This document shows positions 51,724 through 59,795 of a stretch of 64,000 nucleotides of DNA, one piece after another; positions within the stretch are counted from its first letter, which is position 1; the number at the start of each line of letters is the position of its first letter. Source of the stretch: Streptomyces sp. CB01201 (GTDB taxonomy: Bacteria; Actinomycetota; Actinomycetes; Streptomycetales; Streptomycetaceae). The stretch spans positions 62,001 through 126,000 of the forward strand of contig NZ_NNBJ01000008.1 in assembly GCF_002803085.1 (NCBI RefSeq), in the 5' to 3' direction. The notes below the pieces were generated by a model. The model did no database searches. It was not told where the DNA came from and saw only the letters and a list, made by a program, of their open reading frames with translations. The translations under genes and the position numbers were made by a program.

Positions 51724-52890
51724 ATGCCATCCCGAACAGGCCGTCATTTCCTCCAGATTCCCGGTCCCACCGACATCCCCGACCGTGTGCGGCGCGCCAT
51801 CGCGGCACCCACCATCGACCACCGCGGACCCGACTTCGCCGAGCTGACGCTGCGTCTGCTGCCAGCCCTTGAAGCGGTGTTCGCCACCAGTGGCCCCGTC
51901 GTCATCTACCCCTCATCGGGTACGGGCGCCTGGGAGGCGGCACTGGTCAACACGCTCAGCCCGGGCGACCGCGTGCTCTGCTTCGAGACCGGGCACTTCG
52001 CGACGCTCTGGCACCGCATGGCGCGCTCGCTGGGCCTCGACGTCGATCTCGTACCGGGCGACTGGAGACACGGCGCCGACCCCGAGACACTGCGCCTGCG
52101 CCTGGCCGCCGACCCGCGGCACACCATCAAGGCCGTCTGTGTCGTGCACAACGAGACGTCCACCGGCGTGACCAGCCGCGTCAAGGAGCTGCGGCACGCC
52201 CTCGACGAGGCGGAACATCCCGCCCTGCTCATCGTCGACACCGTCTCCTCGCTCGCCTGCATCGACTACCGGCACGACGAGTGGGGTGTCGACGTCACGG
52301 TGGCCGGATCGCAGAAGGGCCTGATGCTGCCCCCGGGCCTCGGATTCAACGCGATCGGTGAACGGGCCCTCGCCGCGGCGAGAACGGCCCGACTGCCGAA
52401 GTCCTACTGGGACTGGCAGCCGATGCTCGACGCCAACGAGCACGGCTTCTTCCCCCACACCCCGGCCACCAACCTGCTGTACGGCCTCGACGAAGCCCTG
52501 CGCATGCTCCGCGAGGAGGGCCTGCCCGAGGTGTTCGCCCGGCACGCCCGGCATGCCGAGGCCACCCGAACCGCCGTGCGGGGCTGGGGACTTGAAGTGC
52601 TGTGCCGGGACGCCCGGGAGTACTCGGGTTCCCTCACCGCCGTACTGCTGCCCGAGGCCCACGACGCCGACAAGGTCCGTGAGGTCGTCCTCGACCGCTT
52701 CGACATGTCACTGGGCGCGGGGCTCGGCCGCCTGGCCGGACGGGTCCTGCGCATCGGGCATCTGGGCCACCTCAACGACCTCACGCTGGCCGGCGCCCTG
52801 GCCGGCGTGCAGATGGGCCTCCAGCTCTCAGGTGTCCCCGTCTCGACCGCCGGGCTCGACGCCGCACTGGACGTGCTGCGTACGGGCTGA
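51724..52890 (+). CDS. class V aminotransferase, alanine/serine-glyoxylate type
   Basis: The 388-residue PLP enzyme has an N-terminal I-P-G-P-T-D-I-P and I-D-H-R-G-P-D-F, then Y-P-S-S-G-T-G-A-W-E-A-A (phosphate loop). H-N-E-T-S-T-G-V, V-D-T-V-S-S-L-A, and the PLP lysine in G-S-Q-K-G-L-M-L-P-P-G-L follow. This subfamily transfers amino groups to glyoxylate from Ala or Ser, giving glycine. AAAGGGAG lies 7 bases before the ATG. The next gene, a 2-hydroxyacid dehydrogenase, is 42 bases downstream and would supply glyoxylate from glycolate. Confidence 0.92.
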   Translation: MPSRTGRHFLQIPGPTDIPDRVRRAIAAPTIDHRGPDFAELTLRLLPALEAVFATSGPVVIYPSSGTGAWEAALVNTLSPGDRVLCFETGHFATLWHRMARSLGLDVDLVPGDWRHGADPETLRLRLAADPRHTIKAVCVVHNETSTGVTSRVKELRHALDEAEHPALLIVDTVSSLACIDYRHDEWGVDVTVAGSQKGLMLPPGLGFNAIGERALAAARTARLPKSYWDWQPMLDANEHGFFPHTPATNLLYGLDEALRMLREEGLPEVFARHARHAEATRTAVRGWGLEVLCRDAREYSGSLTAVLLPEAHDADKVREVVLDRFDMSLGAGLGRLAGRVLRIGHLGHLNDLTLAGALAGVQMGLQLSGVPVSTAGLDAALDVLRTG

Positions 52891-52932
52891 CCCGCCCGCA
52901 CGCGCCCCAAGACCCGAGGAGCACACCCCACC

Positions 52933-55917
52933 ATGCCGGCAGCCGGAGACCGCACACCGCCCCCTTCGCCCCACAGCCCGCCCGACCCCGCGCTCGGCCC
53001 CGAACTGGAGGACCGGCTGCGCCGAGTGCTCGACGGCGAGGTCCGATTCGACCACTACACGCGCCGGCTCTTCTCGCGCGACGCCAGCATGTACGCCATC
53101 ACACCGCTCGGAGTCGCCTTCCCGCGAAACGCGGACGAGGTGCAGGCGGCCGTCCAGGTCGCCGGGGAGCTCGGCGTACCGATCGTGCCGCGCGGGGCCG
53201 GCACCAGCCTCGCGGGACAGACCGTCGGGGCCGGCCTGGTGCTCGATCTGTCCCGGCACCTCGACTCGATCGTGGAGATCGACCCCGAGGCGCGCACCGC
53301 CGTCGTCGAACCCGGCGTCGTCCAGGACCAGTTGAACCGGGCAGCCGCGCCGCACGGGCTCATGTTCGGCCCCGACACCTCCACCAGCGACCGCGCCACC
53401 ATCGGCGGCATGATCGGCAACAACTCGGCGGGCAGCGGATCCCTGCGGCACGGCATGACCATCGACCATGTACGCGGCCTCGACGTGGTGCTCTCCGATG
53501 CCAGCCGGACCCACTTCGCCCCGCTCGACGAGTCCGAGCGCCTGCGCCGGGCCGCGTCACCCACCCTCGACGGGCTGATACACCGTCAATTACCGCTGCT
53601 GATGCAGGAGTACGAGGAGTCCATCCGCGAGAACACGCCGGACTTCTGGCGGCGGGCCTGCGGCTACCGGCTCGAACGGCTCCTGGACCCGGCCACCCGG
53701 TTCGACCTCGCCCGGTTCGTGGTCGGCTCCGAGGGCACCCTGGCCATCGTCACCGGCGCACGGGTCGACCTCGTGCCGCGACCGGCCCATACGGTCATCG
53801 CCGTGGGCCACTTCAGCTCGGTGGCCCACGCCGTGGCCGCCACCGAGGACGCGCTGGCGTGCGACCCGGCCGCGGTGGAGCTCCTGGACCGCACGATTCT
53901 CGATCTGTCGCTCCGGCGGATCGAGTACGCGGCACTCGGGTCGCTGCTCACCGGCGAACCCGGGGCCCTGCTCTTCGTCACGTTCAGCGGTGACGACCGG
54001 GACCGGCTGTCCGGCAGCCTCCAGCACCTCACCGCACTGTGGCGGGCCCATCAGCACGGCTATCACACGCTGACCGCCGAGACGCCCCGGGAGCAGCGCG
54101 CCCTGCTCACCGTCCGCAAGGCGGGTCTGGGGCTGTTGATGGCCGCGAGCGAGGGCAGTCGGCGCCCCCTCGCCTTCGTCGAGGACACCGCCGTCGATCC
54201 CGTGCATCTGGCGGACTACACCCGACGCTTCCAAGCGGTCCTCGACCGGCACGGCCTGACGGCCGGGTTCTACGGGCACTGCTCGGTCGGCTGTCTGCAC
54301 ATCCGCCCCTTCGTGGACCTCACCCAGCCGGCGCAGGTGGCCACCATGCGCGAAGTGGCCGAGGAAGTACGGGACTTGGTGACCGAGTACGGCGGAGTCA
54401 ACTCCAGCGAGCACGGTGACGGCCTCGCCCGCAGCGAGTTCAACCCCCTGGTCTTCGGGGCGGAGCTGTACGAGGCGATGCGGCGCACCAAGCAGCTCTT
54501 CGATCCCCACGGCCTGCTGAACCCCGGGAAGATCGTGGACGCGCCGCCGATGACCGAGCATCTGCGGGACGTTTCCCTGCCGCCCGCCGTGCCGGTGCGC
54601 ACCCGCCTGGACTTCGAGGTCGTCGGCGGGATGCGCGGCGCGGCGGACCGGTGCATGAACATCGGCCAGTGCCGCAAGAGCGGCACCGGAGCCATGTGCC
54701 CCTCCTACATGGCCACCCACGAGGAGGAGCACTCCACCAGGGGCCGGGCGAACGCGCTGGTCACCGCACTGTCCGAGCCGGATCCGCGCCGGGCGCTCGG
54801 TGACGAGCGACTGCACGGGATCCTCGACCTGTGTCTGATGTGCAAGGCGTGCAAGAGTGAGTGCCCGCTCGGCGTCGACATGGCCGCCCTCAAGGCCGAG
54901 ACCCTCTCCCACCACCACGACCTGCACGGCACCCCGTTCCGGAGCCGCCTGTTCGGCGCGATCCGGCTGCTCCAGCGCATCGGTTCGGCGACGGCCCCGC
55001 TCTCCAACCTCCCCGGGCGCAGCCGCCCGCTGCGGCGCCTGCTCGAACGCTGGCCCGGCATCACGGCCGCCCGCCCGCTGCCCACGTTCGCCCGCGAGAA
55101 CCTGGTCCGCTGGTATCGGCGCCGCACCCCTCACCGACACCTTCGTCGCGTCGTCCCCCCGTCCGCCCCCGCCGCTGCCCCGATGGGTGAACTCACCTTC
55201 CTGGCGGACTCGTTCACCACGTACACCGAGCCCGGCATCGGCCGGTCCGCCATCGAGCTCCTGGAGTACAGCGGCTGGCGCGTCCGACTCGTACACCAGG
55301 GATGCTGCGGCCGCGCGAGCCTGTCCAAGGGCCTCCTCGACGACGCGAAGCGCGCCTCCGCCCGGCTGTCCGAGGCACTCGCCGCGAGCGGCGCACCGGA
55401 TGCGCCGATCACCGGCTGCGAGCCGTCCTGTCTGATGACCCTGCGGGACGAACACCTCTCCCTCCATCCCGGGTCCGCACGGGCGCGGGCCGTGGCGGGC
55501 CGGGTGCGACAGCTCGAAGAGCTTCTCTGCGAGGCCGTCGACAGCGGCCGGCTCCGGCTGCGCGACACGGGCAGGCCCGTCGGGCGACGGCTGCTCTACC
55601 AGGGCCACTGCCATCAGAAGGCCGAAGTCGGAACGGCAGCGACGCTGGCGCTGCTGCGCCGGATCCCGGGCGCGGAGGTCGTCGAGCTCGACGCCGGGTG
55701 CTGCGGAATGGCGGGCTCCTTCGGCTTCGAGACGGAGCACTACGAGCTGTCCATGAAGGTCGGCGAGGACCGCCTGCTCCCCGCCGTACGGGCCGAGCCC
55801 ACCGAGACCCTGATCGTCGCGAGCGGCGTCTCCTGCCGCCAGCAGATCCAGCACGGCACCGGCCGCCGGGCCTGGCACCCGGTGGAGCTGATCAGGGCGG
55901 TGGCCGAGCCGTCCTGA
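52933..55917 (+). CDS. FAD and Fe-S 2-hydroxyacid dehydrogenase (GlcD-GlcF type fusion)
   Basis: The 994-residue fusion has an N-terminal FAD domain (about 50-280: V-P-R-G-A-G-T-S-L-A-G-Q and G-G-M-I-G-N-N-S-A-G-S). An FAD-oxidase C domain follows (Y-G-H-C-S-V-G-C-L-H-I-R-P and H-G-D-G-L-A-R). Two 4Fe-4S Cys motifs are at about 575-660 (C-M-N-I-G-Q-C and C-L-M-C-K-A-C-K-S-E-C-P). Two CCG-type domains follow (Q-G-C-C-G-R-A-S and D-A-G-C-C-G-M-A-G-S-F-G). Such enzymes oxidise glycolate, D-lactate or D-2-hydroxyglutarate and pass electrons to quinone. Its permease and aminotransferase neighbours favour glycolate. Confidence 0.93.
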   Translation: MPAAGDRTPPPSPHSPPDPALGPELEDRLRRVLDGEVRFDHYTRRLFSRDASMYAITPLGVAFPRNADEVQAAVQVAGELGVPIVPRGAGTSLAGQTVGAGLVLDLSRHLDSIVEIDPEARTAVVEPGVVQDQLNRAAAPHGLMFGPDTSTSDRATIGGMIGNNSAGSGSLRHGMTIDHVRGLDVVLSDASRTHFAPLDESERLRRAASPTLDGLIHRQLPLLMQEYEESIRENTPDFWRRACGYRLERLLDPATRFDLARFVVGSEGTLAIVTGARVDLVPRPAHTVIAVGHFSSVAHAVAATEDALACDPAAVELLDRTILDLSLRRIEYAALGSLLTGEPGALLFVTFSGDDRDRLSGSLQHLTALWRAHQHGYHTLTAETPREQRALLTVRKAGLGLLMAASEGSRRPLAFVEDTAVDPVHLADYTRRFQAVLDRHGLTAGFYGHCSVGCLHIRPFVDLTQPAQVATMREVAEEVRDLVTEYGGVNSSEHGDGLARSEFNPLVFGAELYEAMRRTKQLFDPHGLLNPGKIVDAPPMTEHLRDVSLPPAVPVRTRLDFEVVGGMRGAADRCMNIGQCRKSGTGAMCPSYMATHEEEHSTRGRANALVTALSEPDPRRALGDERLHGILDLCLMCKACKSECPLGVDMAALKAETLSHHHDLHGTPFRSRLFGAIRLLQRIGSATAPLSNLPGRSRPLRRLLERWPGITAARPLPTFARENLVRWYRRRTPHRHLRRVVPPSAPAAAPMGELTFLADSFTTYTEPGIGRSAIELLEYSGWRVRLVHQGCCGRASLSKGLLDDAKRASARLSEALAASGAPDAPITGCEPSCLMTLRDEHLSLHPGSARARAVAGRVRQLEELLCEAVDSGRLRLRDTGRPVGRRLLYQGHCHQKAEVGTAATLALLRRIPGAEVVELDAGCCGMAGSFGFETEHYELSMKVGEDRLLPAVRAEPTETLIVASGVSCRQQIQHGTGRRAWHPVELIRAVAEPS

Positions 55918-55952
55918 CCGCCGGACGGCACGGACTGCCCCTCCGGGTAATC

Positions 55953-55999
55953 TGTCTCTCCAGGACAAGTGTCCCACTGAGACATTTCAGGAGTACAGT
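55953..55999 (+). promoter_or_regulatory. tandem TetR operators and leaderless -10 box
   Basis: TGTCCCACTGAGACA (55970-55984) is a near-perfect palindrome, and TGTCTCTCCAGGACA (55953-55967) is a weaker copy 17 bp away. TACAGT (55994-55999) ends 7 bases before the tetR ATG. Autorepression is inferred. Confidence 0.55.
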
Positions 56000-56006
56000 C
56001 GAGGAC

Positions 56007-56627
56007 ATGAGCAGCACGGAGGGCCGACGGGTCCGCAAGGTCAAGCAGAGCCGCGAGGCCATGGCGGAAGCCGCCGTGGACCTGGTGCTTGAGCACGGGC
56101 TCGACCACGTCACCGTCGAGGCCATCAGTGAACGGGTGGACGTCTCCCGGCGCACGTTCTCGCGCTACTTCTCCGGCAAGGAGGACGCCGTGGTCGATGC
56201 GCTGCGCGCCGACTTCGCGCGGATCAACGCGGCCCTCGCCGCGCGCCCCGCCCGGGAGAATCCGCTCACGGCCTACCACCGGGCCCTGCACGACTGGCTC
56301 GACGACGAGCAGGCCGCCTGGCACCGCAGGCCCCGCTCGGGCGAGCTGCTGCGACTCCTCCACCAGGAGCCGACCCTGCTCGCCGCCTACGGCCACGTAC
56401 GGGACGAGGCCGAGGACACCTCGGTGCGGATCATCGCACGACGCCTCGGCCTCGACCCCGGCCAAGAGCTGCGTCCCGCCCTCGCGGTATCGCTCGCGGT
56501 CGGCGCGTTCGGCACGGCCGTACGGTTCTGGATCGCGCCGGGCGCCACCGCGCCCCTCCCCCAGCTGATCGACGCGGCGTTCGCGGCCCTCGCCGCCGAG
56601 CCCGCACCCCGCCCCACCCGCAAGTGA
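56007..56627 (+). CDS. TetR-family transcriptional regulator
   Basis: The 206-residue regulator has an N-terminal helix-turn-helix (S-R-E-A-M-A-E-A-A-V-D-L-V and V-T-V-E-A-I-S-E-R-V-D-V-S-R-R-T-F-S-R-Y-F). The C-terminal all-helical ligand domain resembles the mycofactocin/MftR-like group in its length and in R-R-T-F-S-R-Y-F-S-G-K-E-D. It leads an operon with an SDR and a zinc alcohol dehydrogenase. There is no normal ribosome binding site, and a -10 box is 7 bases before the ATG. Confidence 0.9.
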   Translation: MSSTEGRRVRKVKQSREAMAEAAVDLVLEHGLDHVTVEAISERVDVSRRTFSRYFSGKEDAVVDALRADFARINAALAARPARENPLTAYHRALHDWLDDEQAAWHRRPRSGELLRLLHQEPTLLAAYGHVRDEAEDTSVRIIARRLGLDPGQELRPALAVSLAVGAFGTAVRFWIAPGATAPLPQLIDAAFAALAAEPAPRPTRK

Positions 56628-56641
56628 AACCAGGTACCACC

Positions 56642-57427
56642 ATGTCCACCAGCACCACAAGCACCGCAGGCACCACCGCCACCGGCGAGTTCGCCGGAAA
56701 GACCGCCCTGGTCACCGGCGCCGCCTCCGGCATCGGCCTCGAAGTGGCCCGCCGTCTCGCCGGCGGCGGCGCGGCCGTCGTCGTCGCCGACTACAACGAG
56801 CGGGGCGCGAAGGAGGCCGCCGAAGCCATCACCGCGGCCGGTGGCCGGGCCACCGCCGTCGCCATGGACGTCACGGACCCGGAGTCGGTGCGCCGCGCGG
56901 TCGAATTCGGTGTCGACGCGTTCGGCGGACTGCACCTGGCGGTCAACAACGCCGGGATCGCCGGCACTTCCGCGCCGACCGGCGACTACCCCGTACAGGA
57001 CTGGCAGCGGGTGATCGACACGAACCTCAACGGCGTCTTCTACTCGCTTCGTTACGAACTTCCCCAGCTCCTCGCCTCGGGCGGCGGCGCCGTGGTCAAC
57101 ATGTCCTCGATCCTCGGCAGCAACGGCTTCGCCGGTTCGGGTGCCTACTCAGCCGCCAAGCACGCGGTCGTCGGCCTGACCAAGTCCGCCGCCGTCGAGT
57201 ACGCGGCCCAGGGCATCCGGGTCAACGCCGTGGCTCCCGGCTTCATCGACACCCCGCTGCTCCAGGGCGCGGACGAGGCGCGCGAGCACCTGGTCTCGCT
57301 GCACCCGCAGGGGCGGCTCGGCACCGCGGAAGAGGTCGCCGAGCTCACCCTGTTCCTGCTCTCGGACCGGGCCTCGTTCATCAACGGCAGCTACCACCTC
57401 GTCGACGGCGGCTACGCGGCCCGCTGA
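56642..57427 (+). CDS. short-chain dehydrogenase/reductase
   Basis: The 261-residue classical SDR has T-G-A-A-S-G-I-G-L-E (cofactor loop), N-N-A-G-I-A-G, the catalytic Ser in N-M-S-S-I-L-G-S-N, and Y-S-A-A-K. Asp in V-A-D-Y-N-E favours NAD. F-I-N-G-S-Y-H-L-V-D-G-G is the typical C-terminus. Substrate unknown. The gene follows the TetR gene by 14 bases. The ATG at 56642 is chosen over one at 56624 because AGG lies 7 bases upstream. Confidence 0.92.
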   Translation: MSTSTTSTAGTTATGEFAGKTALVTGAASGIGLEVARRLAGGGAAVVVADYNERGAKEAAEAITAAGGRATAVAMDVTDPESVRRAVEFGVDAFGGLHLAVNNAGIAGTSAPTGDYPVQDWQRVIDTNLNGVFYSLRYELPQLLASGGGAVVNMSSILGSNGFAGSGAYSAAKHAVVGLTKSAAVEYAAQGIRVNAVAPGFIDTPLLQGADEAREHLVSLHPQGRLGTAEEVAELTLFLLSDRASFINGSYHLVDGGYAAR

Positions 57428-57501
57428 CCGGCCGCGCCCGGCAGGCCCGCACCGCGACGGCAGAACAACCAGAAGTGAGCGCAGGAAGAGAGGCACCGAA
57501 G

Positions 57502-58560
57502 ATGTCAACTCAGGCCCGAATGAAGGCCGTTCAGTACCGCAGTGTCGGCGCGGCCCCCGAGGTCGTCACCGTCGCACGCCCCGAGCCCGGACCCGGCCAG
57601 GTGCTCCTGAAGGTGACCGCCGCCGGCGTGTGCCACTCCGACATCGCCCTGATGAGCCGGCCCGCCGAGGCCCTCGCCTTCCCGCTACCGCTCACGCTCG
57701 GGCACGAGGGCGCGGGAACCGTCGCCGCCCTGGGCGACGGCGTCACCGGGTTCGAGGTGGGCGAATCCGTAGCCGTGTACGGGCCGTGGGGCTGCGGGAA
57801 CTGCCTGATGTGCGCCCAGGGCAAGGAGAACCTCTGCCTGCGCGCCGCCGAGCTGGGTATCCGTCCGCCCGGTCTGGGGGCACCCGGTGCGATCGCCGAG
57901 TACCTCCTCGTGGACGACGCCCGCCATCTCGTACCGCTCGGCGACCTCGACCCCGTCACCGCCGTTCCACTGACCGACGCGGGCCTGACGCCGTACCACG
58001 CCATCAAGACCTCCCAGCCGAAGCTCACCCCCGGCAGCACCGCGGTGGTCATCGGCACCGGTGGTCTGGGGCATGTGGCCATCCAGCTGCTGCGCGCCCT
58101 GACCCCGGCGCGGGTCATCGCCCTGGATGTGAGCGAGGACAAGCTGGCCCTCGCCCGCGAGGTCGGCGCGCACGAGACCGTCCTGTCGGACCAGCACGCC
58201 GCCTCCACGGTGCGTGAACTGACCGGCGGCCTGGGCGCGCAGGCCGTATTCGACTTCGTGGGCGCGCCGCCGACCGTCACCACCGCCACGGCGTGCGCCG
58301 CCGTGGCGGCCGACGTCACCATCGTCGGCATCGGCGGCGGCGCCGCCCCGGTCGGCTTCGGCACCACGCCGTACGACGCGGCGGTCCGCGCACCCTACTG
58401 GGGATCGCGCGCCGAACTGATCGAGGTACTGGACCTGGCGCGGTCCGGCGCGGTCGATGTCCATGTGGAGACGTACTCCCTGGACGAAGCGCCCCAGGCA
58501 TACGAGCGGCTGCACCAGGGCCTGGTCAAGGGCCGGGCCGTCATCCTGCCCAACGGCTGA
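57502..58560 (+). CDS. zinc-dependent alcohol dehydrogenase
   Basis: The 352-residue MDR enzyme has catalytic Zn ligands in A-A-G-V-C-H-S-D and L-T-L-G-H-E-G-A-G. The structural Zn Cys set is C-G-N-C-L-M-C with a fourth Cys seven residues on. The NAD-binding fold is V-I-G-T-G-G-L-G-H-V-A, with an Asp (A-L-D-V-S-E) that prefers NAD. It is the third gene of the TetR-SDR-ADH operon, so alcohol or ketone interconversion under TetR control is likely. A GAGAGG box precedes the ATG. Confidence 0.93.
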   Translation: MSTQARMKAVQYRSVGAAPEVVTVARPEPGPGQVLLKVTAAGVCHSDIALMSRPAEALAFPLPLTLGHEGAGTVAALGDGVTGFEVGESVAVYGPWGCGNCLMCAQGKENLCLRAAELGIRPPGLGAPGAIAEYLLVDDARHLVPLGDLDPVTAVPLTDAGLTPYHAIKTSQPKLTPGSTAVVIGTGGLGHVAIQLLRALTPARVIALDVSEDKLALAREVGAHETVLSDQHAASTVRELTGGLGAQAVFDFVGAPPTVTTATACAAVAADVTIVGIGGGAAPVGFGTTPYDAAVRAPYWGSRAELIEVLDLARSGAVDVHVETYSLDEAPQAYERLHQGLVKGRAVILPNG

Positions 58561-58788
58561 CGGGCCGCCCCGGCCCGCACCGGCGGGCAGTGCGGGGGTC
58601 CTCGCGACAGGTCCCGCGCACGGGTACTCGCGAGCGGCCCCACGCAGGGGTTCTCGCGGCCCGGGGCGAACATCCGGGTGAGGGTGCGTGACCCGGCCCC
58701 GCTCACGGCGTTCCTTGTGCGGTGCCCCGGCCGCGTTTCGCGCGGTTGGGGGCCCGTCCCGGCCCGTCCAGCCCGTGAGGTTCCCGTG

Positions 58789-59769
58789 ATGCCCCAGCGA
58801 TTCGGTGCGCCGGCCGTCGCCGCCGCCCTCTGCTCCCTCGCCCTCCTCGCCGCCGTCGCGCCCGCCTCGGCGGCGCAGGGCGGCGAGCACCGGCCCGACC
58901 AGCACACCGTCGTGGGAGCGCTGGCGGCCACCGCGGTGTCCCCGGCCACCGCCAACTCCCGCCCCCCGGGCGCCCATACGGATCCCACCCGACCCTGTCC
59001 GCCCGGGGCCGACCGGCAGGCGCACCCCCGGCCCGTGGTGCTCGTCCACGGCACCGCCGAGAACGCGTACGACAACTGGAACGTCATGGCTCCCGCCCTC
59101 GCCAACGCCGGCTACTGCGTCTACGCCATCAACTACGGCGCCACCGGCCCGCTCACCGCACTCGGTGCGAAGGCGACCGGTCCGATCGAGGACTCGGCGA
59201 AGGAACTGGCAGCCTACGTCGACCGCGTACTGCGGACGACCGGAGCCCGCAAGGTCGATCTCGTCGGCCACTCCCAGGGGGCCGGCCCCATGCCACGGCA
59301 GTATCTGAAGTTCGAGGGCGGCGCCGCGAAGGTGCACCGGCTGGTCGGGCTCGCTCCGGACAACCACGGCACGACCGTGAGCGGGCTCGGCGCCGTGCTC
59401 AGGGCGGTCGCCCCGGTGACCGACGTGGTTCTGGGCCCGGCCGCGCTGGAACAGGTGGCCGGGTCACGGTTCCTGGCCCGCCTCAACGAGGGCGGCGACA
59501 CCCGGCCCGGAGTGAAGTACACCGTCGTGGCCACCACCTACGACAAGGTGGTGACCCCGTACACCTCGGGCTTCCTCACCGCCCCCGCCGACGACCCGGC
59601 AGCGGTCACCAACCTCACCCTCCAGGACGTGTGCCCCGGCGACTCATCGGGGCACGTGGCCCTCTCCTACTCCCCCAACGCCGTCAACCTGACCCTGGAC
59701 GCCCTCGACCCGGCCCATCGTGCCACCTGGACCTGCGAGAACGTCCTGGCCGTTCCCCCGCTGCCCTGA
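58789..59769 (+). CDS. secreted lipase/esterase, alpha/beta hydrolase (lipase class 2)
   Basis: The 326-residue precursor has a Sec signal (cleavage after A-S-A at about 28). The mature hydrolase shows V-V-L-V-H-G-T (oxyanion loop), N-W-N-V-M-A-P-A-L, the nucleophile elbow G-H-S-Q-G, and a C-terminal H-V-A-L-S-Y with the catalytic His. A C-P-G and E-N-C pair may form disulfides. It resembles the EstA/lipase class 2 family of actinomycetes. GAGG lies 8 bases before the ATG. It converges on the lipid kinase gene. Confidence 0.9.
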   Translation: MPQRFGAPAVAAALCSLALLAAVAPASAAQGGEHRPDQHTVVGALAATAVSPATANSRPPGAHTDPTRPCPPGADRQAHPRPVVLVHGTAENAYDNWNVMAPALANAGYCVYAINYGATGPLTALGAKATGPIEDSAKELAAYVDRVLRTTGARKVDLVGHSQGAGPMPRQYLKFEGGAAKVHRLVGLAPDNHGTTVSGLGAVLRAVAPVTDVVLGPAALEQVAGSRFLARLNEGGDTRPGVKYTVVATTYDKVVTPYTSGFLTAPADDPAAVTNLTLQDVCPGDSSGHVALSYSPNAVNLTLDALDPAHRATWTCENVLAVPPLP

Positions 59770-59795
59770 GCCGGAGCGCCGCGGTCACCCGGCGG

